Shown: piece after piece, positions 1-9,296 of the stretch
Numbering within the stretch: position 1 is the stretch's first letter
How the letters are laid out: every line of letters begins with the position of its first letter
Source: Vibrio porteresiae DSM 19223
GTDB lineage: Bacteria; Pseudomonadota; Gammaproteobacteria; Enterobacterales; Vibrionaceae
Reading direction: 5' to 3'
Length of the DNA: 64,000 nt
NCBI RefSeq assembly: GCF_024347055.1
Contig: NZ_AP024895.1
Location: forward strand, 1 to 64,000
Notes under the pieces: model-generated
The model's input: the letters and a program-made list of their open reading frames with translations, nothing else
Database searches by the model: none
Told to the model about the DNA's origin: nothing
Program-made: the position numbers and the translations under genes

Positions 1-494
1 GAACGACCTCAGGTAATCTGTTAAAGCTAAGGAAAATTGGGACGCGTATTCTACCTTCTTTCTGCTGGCTATTAAATCGCTTTTCACATTTTTTCATGGA
101 TCAAAAAAGCTCTTTAAGAATATTAGATCTTTATATAGATCTCTTTACTGGATCTATTATTAGGATCAACGATCTCTGTGGATAAGTAAAAAATGATCAA
201 CTAGATCATGGATCTTTAACGGATCAGAAGTTGTGATCATCCACTGATCTGATCGAGGATGACCTGGGATCAAAATGGCGAGTTATACACAGATAGGAAA
301 AGTGATCAAAGTTATTATCTGGATAACTATAGGTTGATCACCGGATAAATGCTAACTTATCCACAGATGTTTTGATTAAATAAACACCACTTTTGGTAAA
401 ATGGTAATAACAGTTGATAGAATATGACAAAGAGATCTATCACTAGGCGAACGAAAAGCCGCCTAGTAAGTGAAAGATCGCAAAGAGGGAGGGA
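1..494. other. oriC: Chromosome 1 replication origin, oriC
   Basis: This gene-free stretch holds the chromosomal origin. Three AT-rich 13-mers beginning GATCT lie in tandem at 126-138, 138-150 and 151-163 and form the unwinding element. DnaA boxes are TGTGGATAA at 177-185 (minus strand, R1-like), TTATACACA at 283-291 (R2-like) and TTATCCACA at 357-365 (R4-like). GATC sites, the targets of Dam and SeqA, are very dense from about 97 to 345. The order 13-mers, R1, R2, R4, then mioC reading into the origin is the same as in E. coli. mnmG would be expected just left of base 1. Confidence 0.95.
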
Positions 495-929
495 TTAGAA
501 TTGCTCACTGATCGTGTTGAACCACTCTTCTGCGGCATCTTCTGGCACTGGATGTTCTTGGATATCGATCGTTAACAGCTCAGTTATTGGTGTTGCACCG
601 ATATCTTCAAGTAGAGCATAAGCATGTTTACCAGCGGCACAGAAGGTGTCGTAGCTCGAATCACCAATAGCAACAACAGCGAACTTCAGGTTTTGAGTAT
701 TTGGAGGAGTATTCTGAAGATAATTAATAAATGATTGAATATTATCAGGATACTCACCAGCACCATGGGTGGATGTAACGACAAGCCATGTACCTTCAGC
801 AGGAATGTCATCGGGATCCGGTTGATTGTGGATCGTTGTTTCTAATCCTTGCCCTTGTAGCAGATCACTAAGATGATCACCTACGTATTCTGCACTGCCT
901 AAAGTGCTGCCGGTAATTATATGGATCAT
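495..929 (-). CDS. mioC: MioC, flavodoxin-like FMN-binding protein
   Basis: A 144-residue single-domain flavodoxin. The N-terminal loop TGSTLGSAEYVGD (residues 6-18) is the FMN phosphate-binding site. The central TSTHGAGEYPDN and the later GDSSYDTFCAAG are the other two flavin-contacting loops. E. coli MioC is an electron carrier linked to biotin synthase. The start ATG at 929 has an AGGAT ribosome site 6 bases upstream. The gene is transcribed straight into oriC, as in enterobacteria, where mioC transcription affects the origin. The family call is very safe; the physiological role here is inferred. Confidence 0.95.
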   Translation of the reverse strand: MIHIITGSTLGSAEYVGDHLSDLLQGQGLETTIHNQPDPDDIPAEGTWLVVTSTHGAGEYPDNIQSFINYLQNTPPNTQNLKFAVVAIGDSSYDTFCAAGKHAYALLEDIGATPITELLTIDIQEHPVPEDAAEEWFNTISEQF

Positions 930-1181
930 ATGGTTATCCTATTGAATATATCTAAGTACGGTTGTCACTATGGTAATAATGAGCGCTCTATTACTCGGTA
1001 AAAAGGTAAGGTAAAGCGCACCATTTCTCATAGTGTTACTGAATGCTATCACTGAATCTTTTGGCTAAGTTTTGTGGCGTTTAACCAGTATGAACACAGA
1101 GATAATGACTGACTATGTCTCAGTATCCTATTGTGACAACTAAAGGAATGCTAGTGTTCCATGCTGTTTTTACACAATAAA

Positions 1182-1204
1182 AAAGGGCTTCAGAGAAGCC
1201 CTTT
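1182..1204 (-). terminator. Intrinsic terminator of mnmE
   Basis: Stem AAAGGGCTT/AAGCCCTTT with a 5-base loop. Read on the minus strand it is followed by a T run, and it sits 20 bases past the mnmE stop codon. Confidence 0.9.
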
Positions 1205-1223
1205 AGATAGGTATGGAAATAAA

Positions 1224-2585
1224 TTATTTACCAATACAGAACGATGAGAAGATACGACCAAGTAGATCATCGGAACTAAATTCACCAGTGATCTCATTGA
1301 GATGCTGCTGAGCGAGTCGTAATTCCTCAGCGAGGATTTCACCTGCCATGTAGCCTTCTAACTGTTCTTTACCCGTTAGCAGATGTTCTGCTGCGCGTTC
1401 TAGGGCATCTAAATGACGACGGCGAGCCATAAAGCCACCCTCTTGGTTACCGGAGAAGCCCATGCACTGTTTGAGATGTTCACGCAATTCATCAATACCA
1501 GCCCCTGTCTTAGCTGATAAGCGAATTAGCATGGCATTCTCGTTTTCGGTGATACCAAGAGTTTCACCGGTTTGATCCACTTTATTGCGGATCACTGTCA
1601 TTCCGATATGGTTTGGTAGACGATCAACAAAGTCGGGCCAAATTTCTTTAGGATCGGTTGCATCAGTTGTGGTGCCATCAACCATGAACAAAACACGGTC
1701 TGCTTGGTTGATTTCATCCCAAGCACGTTCGATACCGATGCGTTCTACTTCATCAGAGGCTTCACGTAGGCCTGCAGTATCGATGATATGCAAAGGCATA
1801 CCGTCGATATGGATGTGTTCTCTAAGCACGTCACGGGTCGTTCCAGCGATATCGGTGACGATAGCGGACTCTTTGCCTGATAACGCATTAAGCAAGCTTG
1901 ATTTACCTGCATTAGGGCGACCAGCAATCACCACCTTCATTCCTTCACGCATAATCGCGCCTTGGTTGGCTTCTTTACGAACCGCAGCAAGATTATCGAT
2001 GATAGCTTCGAGATCGCCTGCAACTTTACCATCAGCAAGAAAATCGATTTCTTCTTCGGGAAAGTCGATTGCAGCTTCGACGTAAATTCGAAGATGAATG
2101 ACGGATTCCACCAGCGTGTTGATGCGTTTAGAAAATTGACCTTGTAGAGACTTCAGTGCTGATTTTGCTGCTTCTTCAGAGCTCGCATCAATTAAATCGG
2201 CAATCGCTTCTGCTTGAGTTAAGTCCATTTTGTCGTTCAAGAAAGCGCGTTCGGAAAACTCGCCTGGACGTGCTGGACGGATACCAGGAATCGTCAGAAT
2301 ACGTTTAATCAACATATCAATGACAACTGGTCCACCGTGTCCCTGAAGTTCGAGTACGTCTTCGCCTGTGAACGAATGTGGATTTGGAAAAAATAGCGCA
2401 ATACCTTGGTCGAGTTCGATGCCTTCTTGGTTTTTGAATGGCAGGTATTCGGCGTAACGAGGACGCAGTTTTTTACCAGTGACTTCTAAAGCCACTTGTT
2501 CCGCTAATGGGCCGGAAACACGGATAATGCCGACACCGCCTCGCCCTGGAGCGGTAGCTTGCGCGACAATGGTATCTGTAGTCAT
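1224..2585 (-). CDS. mnmE: MnmE (TrmE), tRNA modification GTPase
   Basis: With MnmG, this 453-residue protein installs the (carboxymethyl)aminomethyl group on U34 of tRNAs. The N-terminal domain starts MTTDTIVAQATAPGRGGVG and binds a formyl-folate cofactor. The G domain in the middle shows the P-loop GRPNAGKSS, DTAGLRE (G3) and NKVD (G4). The protein ends with the conserved FCIGK, whose cysteine is needed for modification. The length is typical. The last 18 bases of the gene resemble the attachment site used by SGI1-type islands, but no island is present here. Confidence 0.98.
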   Translation of the reverse strand: MTTDTIVAQATAPGRGGVGIIRVSGPLAEQVALEVTGKKLRPRYAEYLPFKNQEGIELDQGIALFFPNPHSFTGEDVLELQGHGGPVVIDMLIKRILTIPGIRPARPGEFSERAFLNDKMDLTQAEAIADLIDASSEEAAKSALKSLQGQFSKRINTLVESVIHLRIYVEAAIDFPEEEIDFLADGKVAGDLEAIIDNLAAVRKEANQGAIMREGMKVVIAGRPNAGKSSLLNALSGKESAIVTDIAGTTRDVLREHIHIDGMPLHIIDTAGLREASDEVERIGIERAWDEINQADRVLFMVDGTTTDATDPKEIWPDFVDRLPNHIGMTVIRNKVDQTGETLGITENENAMLIRLSAKTGAGIDELREHLKQCMGFSGNQEGGFMARRRHLDALERAAEHLLTGKEQLEGYMAGEILAEELRLAQQHLNEITGEFSSDDLLGRIFSSFCIGK

Positions 2586-2638
2586 AACTATACCTAAGCA
2601 GGTTTTTATTTTGCGTAATTGTAATCAGGCAATAACAA

Positions 2639-2662
2639 AAAGGCGACCTTTTGGCCGCCTTT
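2639..2662 (-). terminator. Terminator of the rpmH-rnpA-yidD-yidC operon
   Basis: Stem AAAGGCG/CGCCTTT with inner CC/GG pairs around TTTT. On the minus strand a T run follows. It lies 18 bases past the yidC stop and before mnmE. Confidence 0.85.
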
Positions 2663-2680
2663 CTCATGGATTATCTAAGC

Positions 2681-4321
2681 TTACGCGTTCTTGCTATGTA
2701 AGCCTTTCTTTTCCAGAGACTTGTAGATCATAGTCTGCTGAACAAGAGTTACGATGTTTGACATCAAGTAGTACAGAACCAATCCTGAAGGGAAGAACAG
2801 GAAGAATGCAGAGAAGATCACAGGCATAAAGGTCATGATTTTTTGCTGCATTGGATCAGTAACAGTTGATGGACTCATTTTTTGAATCATAAACATACTG
2901 ATACCCATCAATACTGGCAGGATGAAGTATGGGTCTTGTGCAGACAAGTCCTGGATCCAACCAAAGAATGGTGAGTGACGTAGTTCAACTGATTCCATCA
3001 GCGCCCAGTACAATGAAATGAAGATAGGCATTTGTAGGAAGATTGGTAGACAGCCACCAAGTGGGTTTACTTTTTCTTCTTTGTATAGCGCCATCATTTC
3101 TTGGCTCATACGTTGACGGTCATCGCCAATACGTTCACGCATTGCTTGCAGTTTTGGTTGCAGCATGCGCATTTTCGCCATTGAAGTGTACTGTGCTTTA
3201 GTCAGTGGGTACATTGCACCACGAACAATCAGAGTCAAACAGATAATTGCGACACCCCAGTTGCCAACAAAGCTCTGAATGAATGACAGTAGCATGTGCA
3301 GAGGTTTAGCGATAAACCATAACCAGCCGTAGTCCACCACTAGGTCTAGGTTAGGAGCTGTCGCTGCCATTGCATCTTGAAGTTTTGGACCAACCCAAAG
3401 TGTTGCTTTGAATTCTCCATTTTGACCGTTCGCAATGGTTTTCTCTTCAGAACGAATACCGATGTCGCCAAAGTTTTTGATAACGCGAGTGTAAAGTTCT
3501 GCACCTGCTTTATCACGTGGAATCCACGCTGCTGCAAAGTAGTGCTGAATCATTGCTGCCCAACCTTCACCCTGTGGTAGAGAGATGTTTAGGTTACGCT
3601 CTTGCATGTCATCAAAGCTGTATTTTTTGTAACGAGTATCTTGCGTTGAGTATGCGCCACCATGGTAAGTTGGCATCGCTAGGCTACCACCAGAATCTTT
3701 TAGATTTTGACGTAGATGAGCATACATACGAACGTCGGCAGGCTTACCTGATTGGTTATTGATGTCGTAAACCATATCAAGTGCGTAGCTGCCGCGTTTT
3801 AGAATAAACGTTTTTGTATAAGTGATGCCGTTTGCTTGGTAAGTCAGTGGCACACGTAATTCATCTTGGCCATCAGCCAAGGTGTATTTGTTTTCACTTG
3901 TTTCGTAAATTGCGCGGTTATTGCTTTGGTCGATACCTTGTGGACCATATAGGCCACTTTGAGCAATAAATTGATGCGTTGGAGTACGATCAAGCAAAAT
4001 GAAAGGGTTTGATGAGTGCAGCTCGTCTGAATATTTGTTCAGTTTTGCTTCCACTACGTCACCACCAACGGTATCGATAGACAGAGTCAGTACATCCGTT
4101 TTTACGGTAATGATTTTCGCGGTTGCTTGAGTCGTTGCACCTTCAGTTGCGGCTGGTGTATCTGAATTGCCTGCCTGAGACGGCGCAGTTGCATCACTGC
4201 TATTTTGAACCTGTTCAATCGCTGCTTGCGTTTGTGCGGTCTTAGATGCATTCCATTGATTGAAAAGCAAAAAAGACACTAACGCTAGAGCAATTAACAG
4301 GATATTACGTTGAGAATCCAT
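2681..4321 (-). CDS. yidC: YidC, inner-membrane protein insertase
   Basis: A 546-residue insertase that places membrane proteins alone or with SecYEG. The N-terminal anchor is MDSQRNILLIALALVSFLLF. A long periplasmic beta-super-sandwich domain follows (about residues 60-340). The conserved C-terminal core of five membrane helices begins near WLWFIAKPLHMLL and includes the cytoplasmic hairpin with KMRMLQPKLQAMRERIGDD. The tail is lysine-rich. The gene starts 2 bases after the yidD stop, which suggests translational coupling. Length and order are normal for Vibrio. Confidence 0.98.
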   Translation of the reverse strand: MDSQRNILLIALALVSFLLFNQWNASKTAQTQAAIEQVQNSSDATAPSQAGNSDTPAATEGATTQATAKIITVKTDVLTLSIDTVGGDVVEAKLNKYSDELHSSNPFILLDRTPTHQFIAQSGLYGPQGIDQSNNRAIYETSENKYTLADGQDELRVPLTYQANGITYTKTFILKRGSYALDMVYDINNQSGKPADVRMYAHLRQNLKDSGGSLAMPTYHGGAYSTQDTRYKKYSFDDMQERNLNISLPQGEGWAAMIQHYFAAAWIPRDKAGAELYTRVIKNFGDIGIRSEEKTIANGQNGEFKATLWVGPKLQDAMAATAPNLDLVVDYGWLWFIAKPLHMLLSFIQSFVGNWGVAIICLTLIVRGAMYPLTKAQYTSMAKMRMLQPKLQAMRERIGDDRQRMSQEMMALYKEEKVNPLGGCLPIFLQMPIFISLYWALMESVELRHSPFFGWIQDLSAQDPYFILPVLMGISMFMIQKMSPSTVTDPMQQKIMTFMPVIFSAFFLFFPSGLVLYYLMSNIVTLVQQTMIYKSLEKKGLHSKNA

Positions 4322-4323
4322 CG

Positions 4324-4581
4324 TTATTTATCTCTGTCTTGTTTTTGGACTGGTGGAACGGGGTCAAAGCCCCCTTCGTTCAAAGGGTGGCATTTTAATA
4401 GACGTTTGCCTGATAACCAACACCCTTTTACAAAACCGTGAACTCTCAGTGCTTCTAGAGCGTAATTAGAGCAGGTTGGAGTAAACCGACACCGAGGACC
4501 GATGAGCGGACTAATTACCCACTGGTAAAGTTTTACTAAACCAATGGCTAACCACGTGAAGGGCGAGACAGGCGTTGCCAT
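4324..4581 (-). CDS. yidD: YidD, membrane protein insertion efficiency factor
   Basis: An 85-residue protein with an amphipathic N-terminal segment (WLAIGLVKLYQWVISP) and the family motif CRFTPTCSNYALEAL followed by CHPLNEGGFDPVPP. It is thought to help YidC. Its start lies inside the 3' end of rnpA: the two reading frames overlap by 34 bases, the conserved arrangement in gamma-proteobacteria. Part of the rpmH-rnpA-yidD-yidC operon. Confidence 0.95.
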   Translation of the reverse strand: MATPVSPFTWLAIGLVKLYQWVISPLIGPRCRFTPTCSNYALEALRVHGFVKGCWLSGKRLLKCHPLNEGGFDPVPPVQKQDRDK

Positions 4582-4904
4582 AACTTATCGAACAAATTAA
4601 ACATTTCCTCATTTGACAAATCTTGCGCGCTCTTTTTGGCTATGACAACAAAATCTTTGTTAGGAAGTTTATGCTGTTGTAACCGGAAGCTTTCTCGGGC
4701 GAGACGTTTAAAACGATTACGGCCTACCGCGGTTTTGATTTGTTTTTTGGGAACTGCCAAACCTAAACGAGGATGAGAAAGGTTATTCGCACGGGCAATA
4801 ATTGTGAAATGGGGAGAGCCAGCTCGATGAGCTTGCTGGAAGACTGTTTGATAATGCTCGGGAGTTAACAAACGTAACTCCCGATTAAACGCGTACGTGT
4901 TCAA
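4548..4904 (-). CDS. rnpA: RnpA, protein subunit of ribonuclease P
   Basis: A 118-residue basic protein that partners the RnpB RNA to trim the 5' leader of precursor tRNAs. The RNR signature is clear in GRNRFKRLARESFRL (about residues 63-77). N-terminal FNRELRLLTPEHYQTVF is typical. It begins 14 bases downstream of rpmH and overlaps yidD at its 3' end. Confidence 0.97.
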   Translation of the reverse strand: MNTYAFNRELRLLTPEHYQTVFQQAHRAGSPHFTIIARANNLSHPRLGLAVPKKQIKTAVGRNRFKRLARESFRLQQHKLPNKDFVVIAKKSAQDLSNEEMFNLFDKLWQRLSRPSRG

Positions 4905-4918
4905 AATAAACTTAGCGA

Positions 4919-5053
4919 TTATTTTGAAAGGCGCTTACGGCCTTTAGCACGACGAGCGTTGATTACTTTACGACCGTTCGCAGTAGCCATGCGTGCACGG
5001 AAACCGTGAGTGCGCTTGCGCTTTAGAACTGAAGGTTGAAAAGTGCGTTTCAT
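4919..5053 (-). CDS. rpmH: Ribosomal protein L34
   Basis: A 44-codon gene starting MKRTFQPSVLKRKRTHGFR and ending GRKRLSK, the standard L34 of the large ribosomal subunit. It is almost entirely basic, as expected for an rRNA-binding protein. It heads the operon rpmH-rnpA-yidD-yidC and has a strong promoter about 115 bases upstream. Confidence 0.97.
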   Translation of the reverse strand: MKRTFQPSVLKRKRTHGFRARMATANGRKVINARRAKGRKRLSK

Positions 5054-5168
5054 TGTTTTGTACCTTACTGATCAGTAGTTTTTAGGTTCATTAAACCCGG
5101 CGTGGGCAAATGTCTTCTCTTTATTGTTAAAGATAGGACTGTCCGACGCCTCTTAACAAAGAGGCGGA

Positions 5169-5197
5169 ATTGTAATCACTGTCACTTTAGGTGTCAA
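5169..5197 (-). promoter_or_regulatory. Predicted sigma-70 promoter for rpmH
   Basis: On the minus strand, TTGACA (5192-5197) and TACAAT (5169-5174) are separated by 17 bases. An 8-bp hairpin (CGCCTCTT/AAGAGGCG, 5147-5166) lies just downstream in the leader; its role is unknown. No other gene is seen in 5054-5301. Confidence 0.75.
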
Positions 5198-5301
5198 TGA
5201 TTCGGTTGCCCTAAGCAAAGTTACAATTAAAAAATTTATAACAGTGCTTACCGATTCCGGTCGGCAGATTATACGGACAATCCATAAAATCACAAGGATC
5301 G

Positions 5302-6039
5302 TTAGTCGATCCCAACCTGATTTAAGAATCTTTTTAAGCGAGGATCCTGTGGATTAGTAAAAATATCCTGTGGAGAACCTTGCTCAACAATATTTCCTTC
5401 TGCCATGAAGATCACTTTATCAGCGACTTCTCTGGCAAACTGCATCTCGTGAGTAACCACTAACATTGTCTGGTGATCTTGCGCGAGTTTTTTCATTAAA
5501 TTAAGAACTTCACCAACCCATTCAGGATCGAGTGCTGAAGTTGGCTCATCAAATAATAAAAGTTCCGGTTTGAGTGCCATGGCTCGGCCAATTCCAACTC
5601 GCTGCTGCTGTCCGCCGGAAAGTGCCGCTGGATAGTGATCGGCTTTATCACCAAGACCAATATCATCCAAAATGGTTTGCGCTGTTTTGTAAGCGTCGGC
5701 TTTGCTCCAGCCTTTTACGGTTATTAGGCCTTCTGCAATATTCTGTTTTGCAGTCATGTGGCTGAATAAAGCATAGTTTTGGAAAACAAAGCCGGTTTTG
5801 CGTCTAAGCGCGAGAATTTGCTTTTTCGTTGCCGTCTGAGCGTCAACCTTGAGATCACCAATTTCAATCACGCCATGGTGTGGTGTTTCTAACCAGTTCA
5901 CACAGCGCAATAGTGTGGACTTTCCTGTGCCGCTAGAACCGATGATCACAATGATTTCTCCCTTGTTAATTGAGAGATCAATCCCTTTGAGAATGTCACT
6001 GTGACCGAAACTTTTATGAATATTTTTCAGTGTGATCAT
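5302..6039 (-). CDS. Amino-acid ABC transporter, ATP-binding protein (TcyN/GlnQ type)
   Basis: A 245-residue ABC ATPase of the polar amino-acid uptake family. Walker A is GSSGTGKST, the signature is LSGGQQQRVG, Walker B is LLLFDEPTSALD, and a switch histidine follows in VVTHEM. It would power the permease encoded just upstream; the two genes overlap by 4 bases. Similarity of the partner binding protein to E. coli FliY suggests cystine or a related amino acid, but the substrate is inferred. Confidence 0.93.
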   Translation of the reverse strand: MITLKNIHKSFGHSDILKGIDLSINKGEIIVIIGSSGTGKSTLLRCVNWLETPHHGVIEIGDLKVDAQTATKKQILALRRKTGFVFQNYALFSHMTAKQNIAEGLITVKGWSKADAYKTAQTILDDIGLGDKADHYPAALSGGQQQRVGIGRAMALKPELLLFDEPTSALDPEWVGEVLNLMKKLAQDHQTMLVVTHEMQFAREVADKVIFMAEGNIVEQGSPQDIFTNPQDPRLKRFLNQVGID

Positions 6040-6707
6040 CGTTGATATGCCTTATTCAATTTATCTTCAGCCCAAATTTGCACACGAGTTAGCACCAAAA
6101 CTACGATCCAATAGATGAGAGCGACAGCTAAGAAGGCTTCGAAGAAGCGAAAACTGGATGAAGCTTCCATCTGAGCTTTGGCCATGATTTCAGTTACCCC
6201 AAGAGTAAAGGCAAGCGACGTGGATTTGATCATATCGATGAAATAGTTCATTAGGGAAGGTAAAGCAACACGAGCAGCTTGAGGCAAAATGATCCTGCGC
6301 ATCGCTTGTGATGAGTTCATACCAATAGAAAGTGCCGCTTCCATTTGGCTACGATCAATTCCTATGATGGCGGCGCGAATGCTCTCAGCCATGTAAGAAG
6401 CAAAATGCAGAGTTAAGCCAATAACTGACGCGGTGAAAGCATCTAGCCCCACTAGTGCAGGAATCACTTGGGGTAAACCGTAATACATCAAAAAAAGCTG
6501 AACGAGCAGTGGTGTACCGCGAAAGAAGCTTATATAGAGTTGGCTAAGTTGGTCTAGTACCGGAATTTTGAAAACTCGAATAATGGCAAGGGTGACGGAA
6601 AGCACTAAAGCAAAGAGTAGTCCCCACATTGCCATCGCCATCGTAGTACCCAAGTATTTGAGTAGGATCGGCATGAGATTAAGCATGTATTCAAAATCGA
6701 ATCCCAT
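6036..6707 (-). CDS. Amino-acid ABC transporter, permease
   Basis: A 223-residue inner-membrane permease of the HisM/YecS type with about five membrane helices and the EAA-loop region IGMNSSQAMRRIILPQA, which docks on the ATPase. I chose ATG at 6707 (MGFDFEYML) because a GGAG sits 9 bases before it. An ATG 15 bases further upstream has no ribosome site and would place that GGAG inside the gene. The long intergenic hairpin before this gene may lower its expression relative to the binding protein. Confidence 0.9.
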   Translation of the reverse strand: MGFDFEYMLNLMPILLKYLGTTMAMAMWGLLFALVLSVTLAIIRVFKIPVLDQLSQLYISFFRGTPLLVQLFLMYYGLPQVIPALVGLDAFTASVIGLTLHFASYMAESIRAAIIGIDRSQMEAALSIGMNSSQAMRRIILPQAARVALPSLMNYFIDMIKSTSLAFTLGVTEIMAKAQMEASSSFRFFEAFLAVALIYWIVVLVLTRVQIWAEDKLNKAYQR

Positions 6708-6729
6708 GAATGAGTGCTCCATAAATAAT

Positions 6730-6757
6730 TAAGGTGGAATACCGAGATTCCACCTTA
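6730..6757 (-). terminator. Intergenic hairpin between binding protein and permease genes
   Basis: Perfect 11-bp inverted repeat TAAGGTGGAAT/ATTCCACCTTA with a 6-base loop. There is no T run, so it is more likely a partial terminator or 3' mRNA-stabilising structure that raises the level of the binding-protein message, common in ABC operons. Confidence 0.65.
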
Positions 6758-6782
6758 AAGTTAATGAGGGTGATTTAAGACA

Positions 6783-7529
6783 TTACTTCGTAATGTCGGT
6801 TTCAAACCATTTTTCCGAAATCTTGCCTAGAGTGCCGTCGGCTCTCATTGCCGCTAAGGTTTTATTCACTTGCTGTTGGAGCTTTTTACCTTTGGCATTG
6901 TTCACAAAAGGCCAAGCATTTTCGATTTTCTCAAAAGGAGAGCCTGCAAGTTGTAACGGTAAACCTGATTTCTTAATCAGTTCAAGTGCAGATAGTCTGT
7001 CCATCACGAAGGCATCGGAACGACCAAGTACCACGTCTTGCTCAATACCGGTGTCGTAAGTTTTGATGTCAATCTTGCCTTCAGTATCGTATTTGCGCAG
7101 TAGCTGTTCAAAGTTAGAACCTAAATTAACAGCCACTTTTTTACCGGCAAGATCCTCAATACCTTTGATGGAGTTGTTGCCTTTACGTACGGTAATTTGC
7201 GCACCGTCAATCACATAGGGTGCAGAGAACAGATATTTCGCTTTGCGTTCAGCCGTTACAGAAATTTGGTTGGAGATGGTATCGATACGGCCTGTTTCAA
7301 GCAAACCAAATAGACCAGAGAAGCTTGCTGTCACAAACTTGACGTCATAGTCGTTACGTTTACCAATTTCATTCCATAGGTCAACTTCAAAGCCTTGCAG
7401 CTTATCCTGTTTCACAAAAGTGAACGGGAAATAGCGACCAGACATGCCGACTTTTACTTCGGTTGCTGCTTGAGCGCTCGCTGCCACTATCGCAAAGCTT
7501 GCGATAAGAGCTTTTAACCAATTTTTCAT
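6783..7529 (-). CDS. Amino-acid (cystine-type) periplasmic binding protein
   Basis: A 248-residue family-3 solute-binding protein. A signal peptide runs MKNWLKALIASFAIVAASAQA, with cleavage expected after AQA. Motifs typical of the FliY/TcyJ group are FEVDLWNEIG, TGRIDTISNQISVT, LAGKKVAVNLGSNFEQ and MRADGTLGKISEKWF. It would capture the substrate and deliver it to the permease and ATPase encoded downstream. ATG at 7529 was chosen because GGAG lies 9 bases upstream; earlier in-frame starts are too close to that site or lack one. The exact ligand is not certain. Confidence 0.9.
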   Translation of the reverse strand: MKNWLKALIASFAIVAASAQAATEVKVGMSGRYFPFTFVKQDKLQGFEVDLWNEIGKRNDYDVKFVTASFSGLFGLLETGRIDTISNQISVTAERKAKYLFSAPYVIDGAQITVRKGNNSIKGIEDLAGKKVAVNLGSNFEQLLRKYDTEGKIDIKTYDTGIEQDVVLGRSDAFVMDRLSALELIKKSGLPLQLAGSPFEKIENAWPFVNNAKGKKLQQQVNKTLAAMRADGTLGKISEKWFETDITK

Positions 7530-7840
7530 TTTTTTCATCTCCACATTTGAATGGGGCAATTTTACTGTTTATCCACTCAATAATAAAAAGAATTAGAAGT
7601 TATGATACATAACTTAATCAAACTCAAAAAATGGGGATAACTTCACAGGATCATGGGATATGTGGATCATAATGTGAGTAAGCTTGGGTAACTTGTGGGG
7701 ATCCCAAAAAATCGATACGAATAGATTGTGAATAACTAGGATCTTATTCACATCGAAAGTTGATCAATTGCTGGCGATCTTAGTTATCAACAGGTAGAAT
7801 TGTCGGTCTTTATCGATCATTGACTTAGAGTGAGGGAAAC
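7530..7840. promoter_or_regulatory. dnaA control region with DnaA boxes
   Basis: A 311-base gene-free region between divergent genes. DnaA-box-like nonamers are TGTGAATAA at 7727-7735 (minus), TTATTCACA at 7744-7752 and TTATCAACA at 7784-7792. GATC sites are frequent. This fits autorepression of dnaA by DnaA and timing by SeqA. A GAGGG ribosome site precedes the GTG start of dnaA. Confidence 0.75.
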
Positions 7841-9247
7841 GTGTCGTCTTCGCTTTGGTTGCAATGTTTGCAACAGCTTCAAGAAGAGCTATCAGCTACT
7901 GAATTCAGTATGTGGGTTCGTCCGCTTCAGGCGGAGCTTAATGACAATACTCTCACTTTGTTTGCACCTAACCGTTTTGTTCTTGACTGGGTACGAGATA
8001 AATATATCCATAACATCAATCGGTTACTGAAAGAATATTGTGGTAATGATGTCCCTAATTTGCGTTTTGAAGTGGGTAGCCGTCCTGTCGTGGCGCCAAA
8101 ACCTGCTCCAGTACGTACTAAGGCCGATCTCGCGGCAGAATCGTCTGCGCCTGCTCAGTTGGTGCACCGTAAACCGGTTCACAAAACATGGGAAGACGAT
8201 GAAGATGAATTAGCGGATATTCGTCACCGTTCTAATGTTAACCCTAAGCATAAGTTCAACAACTTTGTTGAGGGTAAGTCTAACCAGCTTGGTTTAGCAG
8301 CAGCTCGTCAAGTGTCTGATAATCCTGGTGGTGCCTATAACCCGCTATTTTTATATGGCGGCACAGGTTTAGGTAAAACGCACCTGTTGCACGCGGTGGG
8401 TAATGCCATTGTTGACAACAATCCTGATGCAAAAGTGGTGTACATGCACTCTGAACGTTTTGTTCAGGACATGGTAAAGGCACTGCAAAACAACGCGATT
8501 GAAGAATTTAAACGTTATTACCGTAGTGTTGATGCGTTGCTGATCGATGATATTCAATTTTTTGCGAACAAAGAGCGTTCACAAGAAGAGTTTTTCCACA
8601 CCTTTAACGCATTGCTTGAAGGCAACCAACAGATCATTTTGACTTCAGACCGCTATCCAAAAGAGATCAGTGGTGTGGAAGATCGTCTAAAATCTCGTTT
8701 TGGTTGGGGTCTAACTGTGGCAATTGAGCCACCAGAGTTAGAAACTCGTGTCGCGATTTTGATGAAAAAAGCAGAAGATCATCAGATTCATCTACCTGAC
8801 GAAGTTGCGTTTTTTATTGCTAAACGTCTGCGTTCTAACGTACGTGAATTGGAAGGGGCTTTAAACCGAGTGATCGCGAATGCGAACTTTACCGGTCGCC
8901 CAATTACTATTGATTTCGTCCGTGAAGCACTGCGTGATTTGCTTGCGCTGCAAGAAAAACTGGTCACCATTGATAACATTCAGAAAACCGTCGCAGAATA
9001 CTACAAAATCAAAGTGGCGGACTTATTGTCAAAACGTCGCTCACGTTCTGTAGCTCGTCCTCGTCAGCTAGCCATGGCTTTGGCTAAAGAGTTGACTAAC
9101 CATAGCTTGCCGGAGATCGGTGATGCATTTGGTGGGCGTGACCATACGACAGTATTGCATGCATGTCGTAAAATAGAACAGTTACGGGAAGAGAGTCATG
9201 ACATTAAAGAAGACTACTCGAACCTGATTCGGACGCTTTCTTCTTAA
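7841..9247 (+). CDS. dnaA: DnaA, chromosomal replication initiator
   Basis: A 468-residue AAA+ initiator. Domain I (about residues 1-85) mediates DnaB and self contacts. A charged linker follows. Domain III has Walker A GGTGLGKT and Walker B LLIDDIQF. Domain IV ends with the DnaA-box-binding signature GGRDHTTVLHACRKI. It starts with GTG. It heads the dnaA-dnaN-recF-gyrB cluster. Unlike in many bacteria, oriC is not next to dnaA but about 7.5 kb away beside mioC. Confidence 0.99.
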   Translation: MSSSLWLQCLQQLQEELSATEFSMWVRPLQAELNDNTLTLFAPNRFVLDWVRDKYIHNINRLLKEYCGNDVPNLRFEVGSRPVVAPKPAPVRTKADLAAESSAPAQLVHRKPVHKTWEDDEDELADIRHRSNVNPKHKFNNFVEGKSNQLGLAAARQVSDNPGGAYNPLFLYGGTGLGKTHLLHAVGNAIVDNNPDAKVVYMHSERFVQDMVKALQNNAIEEFKRYYRSVDALLIDDIQFFANKERSQEEFFHTFNALLEGNQQIILTSDRYPKEISGVEDRLKSRFGWGLTVAIEPPELETRVAILMKKAEDHQIHLPDEVAFFIAKRLRSNVRELEGALNRVIANANFTGRPITIDFVREALRDLLALQEKLVTIDNIQKTVAEYYKIKVADLLSKRRSRSVARPRQLAMALAKELTNHSLPEIGDAFGGRDHTTVLHACRKIEQLREESHDIKEDYSNLIRTLSS

Positions 9248-9296
9248 ATCACGTGTATGATTTGCGCTGATTTATTCCATCGTGTAAGAGTTAACT

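Noticed and set aside
1585..2085. 166-codon open frame on the plus strand
   Set aside because: It lies fully antisense to mnmE, has no recognisable domain and reflects codon bias of the real gene.
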